NCBI RefSeq assembly: GCF_001729245.1
Contig: NZ_CP015218.1
Coordinates: forward strand, 248,001 to 312,000
From: Leptospira tipperaryensis
GTDB taxonomy: Bacteria > Spirochaetota > Leptospiria > Leptospirales > Leptospiraceae
DNA: 64,000 bases
Direction of reading: 5' to 3'
How positions within the stretch are numbered: position 1 is the stretch's first letter; each line of letters begins with the position of its first letter. The notes beneath the pieces are model-generated. The model saw nothing but the letters and a program-made list of their open reading frames with translations, had not been told where the DNA came from and made no database searches. A program made the translations under genes and the position numbers. Shown in pieces: positions 8,286 through 17,569 of this stretch.

Positions 8286-10223
8286 CTATTTGTACATTTC
8301 TTCGATTTCTTTTTTGTACTTATCGGCCACAACGTTTCGTTTTATTTTCATGGTTTGAGTCAGTTCGTCTCCGGGTTCGAATTTCTTATCAAGAATTCGA
8401 AAGCTCGATACTTTTTCGAAATTCTTAAACCCGTTATCGTTGGATATCAGGGATTTGATTTCGTTTTTAAAAAGACTAAGAACGTCCTGATCTCCGTTTA
8501 AATTCTTCACTTCGCTTAACATTTTAGAGCGAAGTTCTTTCAGATATTTTTCGAGAGCCTCTTCGTTGGGTACGATCAAGGCGCCTAACGTTTTTTGGTC
8601 GTGCCCGACCACCATCGCCTGATGAATAAACTGACTTCTTACAAGAGCGAATTCGATCGGTTCCGGCTCCAGATTTTCCCCGCCTAAAAGTACGATCGTA
8701 TCTTTGGCCCTTCCTGAATATTTTAATTCTCCCGAAGTGGTCCAAGCCAAAAGATCTCCGGAGTTCAACCATCCGTCCGAACTCAAAATATCCTTTGTTT
8801 TTTCAGGTTCTTTGTAGTAACCTTTCATGACGTGATCGCCCTTGTGCCAGGCGATCCCTTTGACTCCGGGTTTCGTGATTTCTTTTCCCTTCTCGTCCAT
8901 GAGTTTGATCTGAACTCCGGGAATACAACGTCCCAAGGTTCCTACGGAAATTTCTCCGAAAATTCTTCTCGTAGAAATTCCGGATAATTCCGTCATTCCG
9001 TATCCTTCTAAAATCGGAATTCCAATCGCGTTAAAAAACAAATCGATATATTGTGGAAGCGCTCCGGCTCCGGAAAGTGCGAATCTCAATTCTCCACCCA
9101 ATCCGTCTTTGATTTTGTTAAACGCAAGTTGTGCGATCTGGTTCGGCAACCAGAGAAGCAGAACCACCCACAAGGAAATAAATTTTTGCCATAGAGAGGC
9201 GAACGTGGATTGTTCCGTTAGATGAAATTCCAACCCTTGAAGTCTGGAAATATGTTTGTAGTAGGTGACTGCAATTTCTTTGAACAACCCGAATAACGCC
9301 TGTTGTGCGGGAGAAGAAGATCGAGCCTTGTCGTGAATTTTATTGTAAAGACTTTCCCAGACTCTCGGAACCGAAAGAAGAAGGGTCGGTTTAATTTCAG
9401 CAAGATCTTGACTAAGAGTCGATATCGAAGTAAAGGCTTCGGCTCCGCCTGCGCGGATACAAACCGTTTCCACGAGTCTTTCGGCGATATGCCAAGGAGG
9501 AAGATACGCCATACTTCTGTCCGTAGGATAGATCTTGAGATCGGTTCCTTCCAAAGCGCTATCCACGTTAAAAACGATATTCTTATGAGTGAGCATCACA
9601 CCCTTCGGTTTGCCCGTGGTGCCGGAAGTGTAGACGATCGTCGCAAGATCTTCTTCTCTGATCGCGGATCCTCTTTTGTGAAACTCGTCTCTTCCCTTGG
9701 ATTGAATCCAATCTTTTCCTTTTTGAATCAAGTCGCTTAACAAAATGACTTCAAAAGGATTTGTGTCGGCGATCCCGCCTTTTTTATCGAAAAGAATGAT
9801 TTTTTTCAGATGAGGAAACGCTTCCTTCTGATTGAGAATTTTTTTCAGAGCTGTTTCGTTTTCTAAAAACGCGATCGAACATTCAGCGTGGTTTAGAATA
9901 TAACGCAAATCTTCTTCCGTAGAATCCGTTCCTCGGGGAACATCGACGCAACCTACGTTGGTGATTCCCATACTACACCAGATCCAACGAGCTCCCGAAT
10001 CCGCGATCAGACCGATCGGAGTTCCGGGTTCAAGGCCAAGGGAAATCAAACCGGAGCCGATTTGTTGAACGGTCTCATAGAGATTTTTAAAACTGTTGGG
10101 TTGGTAATTTTTACCGTCGGGTTTGTAGTATTGCGCCGTAGAATCTGCAAACTTCTCCGCAGAAGCTTTCATAACATTGTATAAGGTTTTGGATTGGATT
10201 GGGGGAATCTGACTGGTTTTCAT
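8286..10223 (-). CDS. Long-chain acyl-CoA synthetase (AMP-forming)
   Basis: A 645-residue adenylate-forming enzyme that activates a fatty acid to its CoA thioester. The ATP-binding P-loop is YTSGTTGKPKG (about residues 198-208), the A5-like motif EGYGMTELSG is near 410, and the adenylate-binding stretch GWLNSGDLLAWT with GRAKDTIVLLGGENLEP lies near 495-530. Length and motifs match the long-chain (FadD15-like) group that includes eukaryote-like ACSLs. A copy of the 15-bp repeat (10237-10251) lies in the leader, 14 bp before the ATG, and no clear ribosome site is visible. It is transcribed alone and ends at the terminator at 8182-8217. Confidence 0.9.
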   Translation of the reverse strand: MKTSQIPPIQSKTLYNVMKASAEKFADSTAQYYKPDGKNYQPNSFKNLYETVQQIGSGLISLGLEPGTPIGLIADSGARWIWCSMGITNVGCVDVPRGTDSTEEDLRYILNHAECSIAFLENETALKKILNQKEAFPHLKKIILFDKKGGIADTNPFEVILLSDLIQKGKDWIQSKGRDEFHKRGSAIREEDLATIVYTSGTTGKPKGVMLTHKNIVFNVDSALEGTDLKIYPTDRSMAYLPPWHIAERLVETVCIRAGGAEAFTSISTLSQDLAEIKPTLLLSVPRVWESLYNKIHDKARSSSPAQQALFGLFKEIAVTYYKHISRLQGLEFHLTEQSTFASLWQKFISLWVVLLLWLPNQIAQLAFNKIKDGLGGELRFALSGAGALPQYIDLFFNAIGIPILEGYGMTELSGISTRRIFGEISVGTLGRCIPGVQIKLMDEKGKEITKPGVKGIAWHKGDHVMKGYYKEPEKTKDILSSDGWLNSGDLLAWTTSGELKYSGRAKDTIVLLGGENLEPEPIEFALVRSQFIHQAMVVGHDQKTLGALIVPNEEALEKYLKELRSKMLSEVKNLNGDQDVLSLFKNEIKSLISNDNGFKNFEKVSSFRILDKKFEPGDELTQTMKIKRNVVADKYKKEIEEMYK

Positions 10224-10236
10224 AGCAGGGGAGAAT

Positions 10237-10251
10237 TGTAAGAGATCCTAC
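10237..10251 (-). repeat. 15-bp near-palindromic repeat, copy 1
   Basis: Reads GTAGGATCTCTTACA on the minus strand, one base from the family consensus GTAGGARCTCTTACA. It lies 14 bp upstream of the acyl-CoA ligase start and is therefore in that gene's leader. Confidence 0.6.
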
Positions 10252-10384
10252 CTTTTCAGTCGAGAAAAAATTTGATCGACAAACAAATTCTTCCTTTTCC
10301 ATCTCAAAACCTGGAACTATAAATAACGATCGATATAAATAGTCTTTCCGCAAGGTTTCTCTCGATTTCGTGAAACCTTTCTCC

Positions 10385-10399
10385 GTTGGAGTTCCTACA
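10385..10399 (-). repeat. 15-bp near-palindromic repeat, copy 2 (diverged)
   Basis: Reads TGTAGGAACTCCAAC when the minus strand is taken from 10399; the right arm has decayed. It lies between the ligase gene and the end of the diguanylate cyclase gene. Confidence 0.4.
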
Positions 10400-10430
10400 C
10401 TAGCCCGGTATTACAAAACAACTTACGAGG

Positions 10431-12233
10431 TCAGTGTTGAATATGATTTCTGCCGGAAGCTTTCGCACCATAGAGATTCTTATCCGCAACCCCGATCAGA
10501 TCTTGAACGGACTGAATCGTGGTTTCCGCGTTGCAAGCGATTCCAATGGAAACGGTGATCTTTGAAAATTGACTTTTGAGATGAACGATCTCTAAAGCTT
10601 CCACCTTCTCAAGAATGTTCAAAGCTACTACAACGGCGCCTTCGATCGGAGTATCGGGAAGGATCACCGCAAATTCTTCTCCTCCGTATCGAGTTACCAT
10701 GTCGTTCGCGCGTCTAAGGCTCGCTCGAATTTCTCTCGCGACTGAGATTAAAGCACGATCTCCTTCGACGTGTCCGTAAGTATCGTTGTACTGTTTGAAA
10801 AAATCCACGTCGATCATAAGTAAGGAAAGAGAGGAATGGTGTCTGGCCGATCTGCTCCAAGCCAATCGAATCTGTTCGTCGAAATATCTCCGGTTAAAAA
10901 TTCTAGTGAGTGGATCGAGATAAGAAAGCTCTTCCATCTTTCCGGCGTATTCTTCTATCTCTTCTTTTTCTCTACGAATCGTCCGCATTCTTTCGGACAA
11001 CGCAAGGGATAAGAATAAAACGCTGAGTATGATTCCGGTTTGTAAAAAGGGAATCGCCGGTCCTTCTTTTAAGAAGAATCCAAATCGACTGAGCGCAAAG
11101 ATAATTCCGCCCGAAAGAGTAAAAAACCAAGCCGTTAAAAATATGACCGCCTTTCTATCTCCTCTCAACGCTTTAAAGAATGAAATCAAAAAGATCACGG
11201 TCATCTGGAGCAATGGAAATAGGGAAGTAAACGGTATCAGATAACGTCCCGGAAGAAGAGGAATCAAAAATCCAAGAACAAACGCCGACCAGAGTGAAAC
11301 TTTTAAGAACAAATTCAGAATCGAAGAATTCTTTTTTGTTTCCAGATAGGAAGAAAGAAACAGTGCCATAAAAATCATCATCAGAGTGATCGATTCGAGA
11401 TGAAGCTGATTTATAAAAGTCGGTTGGTTCTGAAAAAACCATTCGAACGCGTAACCCGGCAGAATAATCTGGTATAAAAGGACGGAGAGAATTAGAAATG
11501 AATAATATAATAAATATCTTTCTCTAATTCCAAAGTATAAGAATAGATTAAAAAAGGCCATCACTGCAAGAGCGCCGAAAAAAGCTGCGTCTTTTGCGAG
11601 GTCGTATTCAGTTTCCTTAATTCTCGCCTTGTTTTCATACAAGGTCATTGAAAGACTCAGCGCTCCTTCGGTCAAAATCCGAACTACAATTCTAGTTCTT
11701 CCTTTTTTTTCCAAAGGAATCGGAAACAGGAACAATCGATTCTCGATCGGTCTGGATAAAAACGGAAGCGTATCTCCCGTATTAAATTCTCCCTTCGATC
11801 CGTCCGGTCCCAGGTAATACAAATCGATTTGATCCAAGTGCGGATAATGAAATGCAAGAGTGAATTCTTTCGAAACGGTTTCGGGGGTTTCGATCTCAAA
11901 AACCAGCCAGTAGGGAACCGGGTCATAGCCGAATCCGAGCGTCGTATTTTTCACTTCTTGAATCGGAATCTTTTGAAGTTCGGAAAAAAAGTTCTCCGCC
12001 TTATAGCTGTAATTCGGGTCCCTTACATAGTATACGGATTTTAAAAGGGAGGCCTTGGTCGAAAATGTGGGTTGGATGACCAGCGCGGGTTCGATCCCGA
12101 AGACCGACTGCGAAAAAAATAAAAATCCAAATAAAAGAATTCCGAGCTTCGCCCGCGCGACAGACTCCGGATAAAATTTCAAACTTAGAATCGTTTTCGT
12201 TTTGTCTCTACTTTTCAGGGTTCGGTCCTTCAT
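10431..12233 (-). CDS. 7TM-DISM receptor diguanylate cyclase
   Basis: A 600-residue membrane receptor that should make cyclic di-GMP. After an N-terminal hydrophobic segment (about 29-46, signal peptide) comes a periplasmic 7TMR-DISMED2-type domain (about 60-200, with YWLVFEIETPE), then seven hydrophobic helices (about 210-400), a short linker helix and a GGDEF domain (about 435-600). The active-site motif is GGEEF (YGGEEFAVILPD, about residue 514), and an RxxD inhibitory site (RAND) sits five residues before it, so both catalysis and product inhibition look intact. The ligand is unknown. The gene is divergent from the HAMP cyclase across 287 bp. Confidence 0.92.
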   Translation of the reverse strand: MKDRTLKSRDKTKTILSLKFYPESVARAKLGILLFGFLFFSQSVFGIEPALVIQPTFSTKASLLKSVYYVRDPNYSYKAENFFSELQKIPIQEVKNTTLGFGYDPVPYWLVFEIETPETVSKEFTLAFHYPHLDQIDLYYLGPDGSKGEFNTGDTLPFLSRPIENRLFLFPIPLEKKGRTRIVVRILTEGALSLSMTLYENKARIKETEYDLAKDAAFFGALAVMAFFNLFLYFGIRERYLLYYSFLILSVLLYQIILPGYAFEWFFQNQPTFINQLHLESITLMMIFMALFLSSYLETKKNSSILNLFLKVSLWSAFVLGFLIPLLPGRYLIPFTSLFPLLQMTVIFLISFFKALRGDRKAVIFLTAWFFTLSGGIIFALSRFGFFLKEGPAIPFLQTGIILSVLFLSLALSERMRTIRREKEEIEEYAGKMEELSYLDPLTRIFNRRYFDEQIRLAWSRSARHHSSLSLLMIDVDFFKQYNDTYGHVEGDRALISVAREIRASLRRANDMVTRYGGEEFAVILPDTPIEGAVVVALNILEKVEALEIVHLKSQFSKITVSIGIACNAETTIQSVQDLIGVADKNLYGAKASGRNHIQH

Positions 12234-12520
12234 AGAAATGATCAGATGTGATAGACGATAGAATCTACAATTTCACTCAAAAACTTATAACAGATTTATC
12301 GTGATTTTCGTGCACAATAATTTTTTTCCAACTTTACCCTAAAATCGAAGTAAGGCGACGAACCTCTTGAGAAGGAAAGCATTATTTCCCCAAAATAAAA
12401 ACAAGAAAACGGATTTGCGGGTTCTATAAAATTCGCTGTACTGGAAGATTATTTCGTGACTGAAAGATAAGGTACTTTTCAGAATGGAGAAGAACATACT
12501 TAAAAAAAGGATACTCTAAA

Positions 12521-15457
12521 GTGGATACAGATCCGATCAATCCAAACGAATCCGAGAAAAATGCCATTCTTCAAAAGGCCAAAAAATGGTTCGGATTTCT
12601 TATCGAATTCAGTCATATTCTTTACTTAGGTATCAGAGCCAAGTTAGCTCTCTTTACCGGCGCCCTCATCGCGCTCACGGTCTTTATTCTTTCAACGATC
12701 GACGTAAATCAACAAACCGAAATTCTCACCCAAAGTTATGAAAAGGAAGCCGCGATTTCCAGGCATTATATTTCCGGTCTCGTCTTAGAGTTGGAGAATA
12801 TTTCAAGCAGCTTGATCCGTGTGGAATCCTTTCGAGAAAGGGTGAAAAGACAGAGCCAGGCTCTGAGAAAATATCGGACCAAGGTCGTGACCCAAGAAGA
12901 AAAACAGGTCAGTCTTTTCGGATTCAAGACAAAACTTTTCGGAGTTCTCGGGAAGGAAAAAAAATCTTCGATCAAAGACACTTACTATTCGGTTTATCTT
13001 TCCAAAGACGATATCGCCGAACTGGAAAAGAACACAAAGTATCTTTTAAAAGATCCGAACGGTCTTGGAATTTCGGACTCGATGTATTCTAAACTTCTCA
13101 ACATGGCGCAACAAGTCGCGGTGCTCGAAGCGGATCTCAACGAACAAAAATCTAAATGGGACGAACTAGGGACTCAAGAAGGAACGACTGAAAAAGACAA
13201 ATTACCCATCGAACAAAAGATGGAACTCTTAAAAACCGGAATCGAAAAGGCAAGAAATCAACTCGATCATTCCATCTTAGAACTCGCTCTTCCAAAACAA
13301 CACAGAAAGATTGAGGAGCTGGGACTCAACATGTCTCAGTATAGAATCCAGACGTTCCCTGTGCTTTCCAATCAGTGGAAGGAAAATCTAATTCCTTCTT
13401 TTGATACGAGGATTTTCAAACCGGACGGACCTATCAACGGAAACGAAGTTCTTCCTGTGGTCAACGTAAACCTGAAAGATTCGATCACCCGAGTTCTTTC
13501 GCTGGATTTTAATTTGGAAACCGACGAGAACGCTTACACGATCGGAAACATGGAATTGCAGACGTTGTATTCTCCGATCTTTCGAAATCAGAGTTCGACC
13601 GAAAGAGCAAATCGAATCCGTGAAAAACTTCCCGACTTCGCGAAACGTTATCTGCAACAGGACGCTGAGATTACAAAACGAGTTTCCGATCTTGTAGGAC
13701 CTTTGAAAAAAAGAATTTCCGAACTCAAAGAGAAAAAGCCTCCGATTCCTCCTTTTAAGGACAAAAGTTTTAGTAATCTTTATTCCCAGTATTCCAAACT
13801 GATCAAAGAAAGGGACACCGAGTTTGAAAAATTTAGAAACGAGTTTTCGGAAGATAAGAAGAATCAGGAAGCGATCGCACAAAAGATAAAACCGGGTAAA
13901 ACAAAATCCCCCAAAGAAAAATTATCCTTTCCGATTCAAAGCGACGCGGATCTTCTCATCGACGCGTTAGGCGAAATCCGTAACGCAGGTTTGGAAGACC
14001 TGATCACCTTGAAATTCAGTCAAAATTCAGGGGCTTATCTGGATTATCTAAGAGACCCGAAAGTGCAAATTCTTTCCAAAGAAAGATGGTCCGCGATCCG
14101 AGAATGGATCTATTCGGGTAAGAGTGAAACTCCGACTCCTCAATTGAAAAAATTAATTTCCGACGGAATCATCGCAAACTCAAGAGGAGAAGCAGAAGAA
14201 ATTCTCTGGAGCCTGGATTCCAAACCGCTTCTTTCCGAAACCGGAGACGAAGTGAGTTCCAATCTTCTTTCCGCAAACCTTTCCGGAATTTCAAGAACTC
14301 TCGTGGATCGAACCGAAGGTCTGGAAATGGTTCGTAAAAACAGAAACTCCGCGATTGCGACCGCGATGCTTATCTGCGCGATCGCGATTCTTCTTGCGAT
14401 TTTGATTTCCGGTTTTGTCGTCCAGAAGATCAAACGGATCATCTTTCACGCTCAGGAAGTCGGACACGGCAACCTGGAAGTACAATTCGAACAAGGCGGT
14501 CAGGACGAATTGGGAACTCTTACCGTAGCTCTCAACTCGATGGTTTCCGGTTTGAGAGAAAGAGAAAAGATTAAGAATATTTTGGGAACGATGATCGATC
14601 CCGTGGTCGTAAGCGAGGCGATGGTGGATCTCGCAGCGTTAAAACGAGGGAGTGAAAAAAGAATCACGGCGTTTTTCTCCGACGTAGCAGGTTTTTCTAA
14701 TATTAGTGAAAAGTTAACTTCTGTCGAATTAGCGTCCTTGTTAAACGAATATCTTTCCGCAATGACGATCGTCCTCAAAAAACACGAGGGCGTTCTCGAC
14801 AAATACATCGGGGACGCGATCGTTGGAATTTTTAACGCTCCCGTAGAAGTGGAGAATCATTGTCTAAAGGCGGCTCGTGCTTCCGTAGAAATGGTAGAGA
14901 AGCTGGATCTTTTGCGACAAGACTGGAAGGCGCGCAAAGCGTATATCCAAGAAGCCCAAGAGATGCAATTTCGAATCGGACTCAACACAGGACTTGCAAA
15001 AGTAGGCTTTATGGGAACCGATTCCATTTCGGCTTATACGATGATGGGCGATACTGTCAATCTCGCCGCGAGACTCGAGGCCGCGGGAAAAGACTACGGG
15101 GTCAGCATCCTAATCGGAGAATCGGTGCAACACGAGATCAAGGACGAATTCTTTACGAGACTTTTGGACGTGGTTCGGGTCAAAGGAAAGAACGAACCCG
15201 TGAAACTATACGAACTCGTGGGAAAACACGACAAAGTATCCGAACAAATCGAAGCCTCCGCTCTGGAATTTGCAAAAGGTTTTGAAGCTTATCTCAACCG
15301 GGAATGGTCTCTCGCTCAGGAGCTCTTAGAAAGTTCTCAGATCACGAGAGGGGCAAAGGACAAAGCCGCCATAAATCTGATCGAACGTTGTGAAGACTAC
15401 AAACTCAACCCTCCCGAAAAAACCTGGGACGGGGTTTATACAAGAACTCACAAATGA
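12521..15457 (+). CDS. HAMP adenylate cyclase with very large sensor region
   Basis: A 978-residue class III nucleotide cyclase. One helix at about 42-62 and another at about 608-632 enclose a roughly 540-residue, charged, helix-rich periplasmic region with no known domain that I recognise. HAMP follows (about 632-690), then the cyclase domain (about 710-885). Both metal aspartates are present (FFSDVAGFS and YIGDAIVGIF), as are the Lys of DKYIGD and the Asp of MGDTVN that favour ATP over GTP, and the Asn/Arg of VNLAARLE. A short C-terminal TPR-like tail follows. The start is GTG with AAGG about 10 nt before it. The stop overlaps the end of the convergent chromate transporter gene. Confidence 0.9.
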   Translation: MDTDPINPNESEKNAILQKAKKWFGFLIEFSHILYLGIRAKLALFTGALIALTVFILSTIDVNQQTEILTQSYEKEAAISRHYISGLVLELENISSSLIRVESFRERVKRQSQALRKYRTKVVTQEEKQVSLFGFKTKLFGVLGKEKKSSIKDTYYSVYLSKDDIAELEKNTKYLLKDPNGLGISDSMYSKLLNMAQQVAVLEADLNEQKSKWDELGTQEGTTEKDKLPIEQKMELLKTGIEKARNQLDHSILELALPKQHRKIEELGLNMSQYRIQTFPVLSNQWKENLIPSFDTRIFKPDGPINGNEVLPVVNVNLKDSITRVLSLDFNLETDENAYTIGNMELQTLYSPIFRNQSSTERANRIREKLPDFAKRYLQQDAEITKRVSDLVGPLKKRISELKEKKPPIPPFKDKSFSNLYSQYSKLIKERDTEFEKFRNEFSEDKKNQEAIAQKIKPGKTKSPKEKLSFPIQSDADLLIDALGEIRNAGLEDLITLKFSQNSGAYLDYLRDPKVQILSKERWSAIREWIYSGKSETPTPQLKKLISDGIIANSRGEAEEILWSLDSKPLLSETGDEVSSNLLSANLSGISRTLVDRTEGLEMVRKNRNSAIATAMLICAIAILLAILISGFVVQKIKRIIFHAQEVGHGNLEVQFEQGGQDELGTLTVALNSMVSGLREREKIKNILGTMIDPVVVSEAMVDLAALKRGSEKRITAFFSDVAGFSNISEKLTSVELASLLNEYLSAMTIVLKKHEGVLDKYIGDAIVGIFNAPVEVENHCLKAARASVEMVEKLDLLRQDWKARKAYIQEAQEMQFRIGLNTGLAKVGFMGTDSISAYTMMGDTVNLAARLEAAGKDYGVSILIGESVQHEIKDEFFTRLLDVVRVKGKNEPVKLYELVGKHDKVSEQIEASALEFAKGFEAYLNREWSLAQELLESSQITRGAKDKAAINLIERCEDYKLNPPEKTWDGVYTRTHK

Positions 15458-16782
15458 AAAAGAACATCGGCGGCCAAGAAAAAAAGGCCGCTGAAGAATA
15501 TCCAAAAAATGGAATATTCTTTTTTGAGTTTGAGAAAGAGAAGGCTAAAGACGGTCCAAACCAAAGGAAACCAACGAATAACGAGTAGGAAATTTTTAAA
15601 TTCGAAACGTTCCGCACTTCCCTGTAAAAGAATCGACTTCGCAAAATAAATTCCTAAATAGAGAATCACTCCGCAGACGCAGGCTGTGACGTAACTCAAC
15701 GAAAACTTCAAAAGCGGGGACTCTTTTGTTTTTTCGACAAGGCTCGCGCCGCCCAAGATAAAGATAAAAGAAGGTAAGAACGTATAATACGTCGTTAAGA
15801 ATAACCCAAACAAACCTGCGACGAGGTTTCCATACTGATGAGCTCCCGCTAAAAATCCAATGAACGTCAAGACCATTACGAGAGGGCCCGGAGTGCTTTC
15901 TCCAAAAGAAAGACCGTCTAACATCTCTTTGTTGGAAATCCAGCCTGCCTTTACAACCGCAAAGCCCGCCACGGTGGGAAGAATCGCGTAAGCGCCTCCG
16001 AAGGTAAGAAGCGCGGTCTTCGTAAAAAATAAAATCAATTCTTCCCAGAAACGAAATTCAGATTTAAGAAAGAGTAAAATTCCAAGGATCGGCAAAACCC
16101 AGAGGATCAAACCGGCGCTTCCGACTTTACTGATCTGTTTTAGAATTTCCGAAAATTGTTCTCTCTTTCGGTCCAGCTTGGATTGCAGATCGATCCTCCC
16201 GGAAGCAGAATTCAAAGCCGGAGTTTGTAAAGAAGCGTGTAAATTATTTCCATAAACAAAAAAAGAAAGAAGCCCGAATGTCAGAGAAAACAAAAGAAGA
16301 TACGGATAAGGAATCGAAAAGAACAACATCCCGAGAACCGTAATCAAAAAACAAAATCTCTGACCGTTTGACTTTAAGTTTTTTACTACCAAATTGGAAA
16401 ATGCAAGAAGGATGATCGCAAGAACCGCGGGTTTGACTCCGTTTAAAAACGAAATCACATAGGAAACTTCTCCATAATAAAAATAGAATATCCCAATTCC
16501 GGAAAATATCAGAACCGAAGGAAGAATAAAAAACAGACCCGCCAGAATTCCTCCAAGAGTTCCGTGGAGGATCCAGCCCAAATATGTGGCGAGCTGTTGC
16601 GCCTCGGGTCCGGGAAGAAGCATACAATAGCTGAGGGCGTGAGAAAATCGTTCTTCAGAAATCCACTTTTTCTCTTCTACCAGAGTTTTGTGCATTAGGC
16701 TGATCTGCCCGGCAGGCCCGCCAAAGCTCAGCCAACCCAGTTGAAACCAAAAACGAAACGCTTCTCCGAGAGAAGGGATCAA
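15448..16782 (-). CDS. chrA: Chromate transporter, ChrA family
   Basis: A 444-residue inner-membrane protein of two CHR halves. The first carries FGGPAGQI (about residue 21) and LLPGPEAQQLATY (about 55); the second carries LTFGGAYAILP (about 255) and the signature FGESTPGPLVM (about 290). ChrA proteins export chromate by proton antiport, although some members are not linked to chromate. I start at TTG 16782, which has GGGAG nine bases before it and overlaps the methyltransferase stop (TTGA). An ATG at 16818 would add 12 residues but overlaps by 40 bp. The 3' end overlaps the convergent cyclase gene by 10 bp. Confidence 0.88.
   Translation of the reverse strand: MIPSLGEAFRFWFQLGWLSFGGPAGQISLMHKTLVEEKKWISEERFSHALSYCMLLPGPEAQQLATYLGWILHGTLGGILAGLFFILPSVLIFSGIGIFYFYYGEVSYVISFLNGVKPAVLAIILLAFSNLVVKNLKSNGQRFCFLITVLGMLFFSIPYPYLLLFSLTFGLLSFFVYGNNLHASLQTPALNSASGRIDLQSKLDRKREQFSEILKQISKVGSAGLILWVLPILGILLFLKSEFRFWEELILFFTKTALLTFGGAYAILPTVAGFAVVKAGWISNKEMLDGLSFGESTPGPLVMVLTFIGFLAGAHQYGNLVAGLFGLFLTTYYTFLPSFIFILGGASLVEKTKESPLLKFSLSYVTACVCGVILYLGIYFAKSILLQGSAERFEFKNFLLVIRWFPLVWTVFSLLFLKLKKEYSIFWIFFSGLFFLAADVLFHL
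15470..15491. terminator. Possible two-way terminator in the convergent overlap
   Basis: GCGGCC (15470-15475) pairs with GGCCGC (15486-15491) around a 10-nt loop of A residues on the plus strand. It lies within the 3' end of chrA, just past the cyclase stop. On the minus strand it is followed after a few bases by TTCTTTTTC. The T-run is imperfect, so the call is weak. Confidence 0.35.
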
Positions 16783-17525
16783 GAAGAAAGTCTCCCGATT
16801 CGAAAGAAGAGGGGCCATTCTACCGTCTTTGTTTTTGCACTTCCCCAGGCGGTTTTCAGATCGGATTCGATCAAAAGTACGGGATCACTTTCATTTTTTT
16901 GAATATACTTTTGAACACTGGACCAGGTTCTTAAATAACCGAGGACTTGATCCGCGGTCCATTCTTCTTTCATACTATATTCGGGAGGAAAGATTTCTTC
17001 GAAGGGAAAAGAGATCGTTTTGTACTTTTCTTCCACGTATTTTCTTTCGGGAGGCCAGTAGGAACCTACGATTTCACCGTAGAGTTTATCTACGAGGGAA
17101 TCGATTTCCGGATTGATTCGATGTAGACCGTAACCCCAGAGCGCGAGAATCCCGTTTTTCTTTCCCACGCGCTGCGCTTCCTTAAAAAAATGCTCGAAGT
17201 CGAACCAGTGAAAAGCCTGCGCCACCGTGATCAAATCTACTTCAGAATTTTCTAATGTAGATTCCTCGGCCTTTGCGACGCGGTATTCGACGCGAGGATG
17301 AGATTCTGCGTTCGCAATTTGATTCGCGCTGGGATCGGTCGCGATCACCTTGTCGAAAAATTCTGCGAGTGAAACCGCGGCTTGACCGTTTCCGGTTCCA
17401 CAATCCCAAACTACGTTTCCGTTCGGGACAAGACTTTTCAGATAAGGGAAGAGTTCTCGGGGATAACCGGGTCTGAACTCGGAATAAGATGAGGAGTGGG
17501 AAGAAAAATGATCTCTGAAACTCAT
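16779..17525 (-). CDS. SAM-dependent methyltransferase (class I)
   Basis: A 248-residue class I methyltransferase. The start (MSFRDHFSSHSSSYSEFRPGYP) matches the usual opening of this family, which supports the ATG at 17525. SAM motif I is VWDCGTGNGQAA (about residues 39-50), the acidic residue after strand 2 is in VIATDPS, and motif IV/post-I is DLITVAQAFHWFD (about 96-108). Its substrate is unknown. The start codon lies in the loop of a perfect 13-bp hairpin, described separately. It is translationally coupled to chrA downstream through a TTGA overlap. Confidence 0.85.
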   Translation of the reverse strand: MSFRDHFSSHSSSYSEFRPGYPRELFPYLKSLVPNGNVVWDCGTGNGQAAVSLAEFFDKVIATDPSANQIANAESHPRVEYRVAKAEESTLENSEVDLITVAQAFHWFDFEHFFKEAQRVGKKNGILALWGYGLHRINPEIDSLVDKLYGEIVGSYWPPERKYVEEKYKTISFPFEEIFPPEYSMKEEWTADQVLGYLRTWSSVQKYIQKNESDPVLLIESDLKTAWGSAKTKTVEWPLFFRIGRLSS

Positions 17526-17548
17526 ACTCTCAAGATTTCAGAGATCAT
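17508..17548 (-). terminator. 13-bp perfect hairpin enclosing the methyltransferase start
   Basis: ATGATCTCTGAAA (17508-17520) pairs perfectly with TTTCAGAGATCAT (17536-17548) around a 15-nt loop that contains the methyltransferase ATG (17523-17525). On the minus strand the stem is followed by TTTTTCTT, so it has the form of an intrinsic terminator for the deacetylase transcript. If read through, it would hold the start codon in its loop. A small upstream frame of eight codons begins in the 5' arm and its TGA overlaps the methyltransferase start. Confidence 0.55.
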
Positions 17549-17569
17549 CGGAAAGACTCAAGCCGGTTT

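Noticed and set aside
16783..16818. ATG start for chrA 36 bp upstream
   Set aside because: Gives a 40-bp overlap with the methyltransferase gene and a non-conserved N-terminus, whereas TTG 16782 has a ribosome site and a 4-bp overlap.
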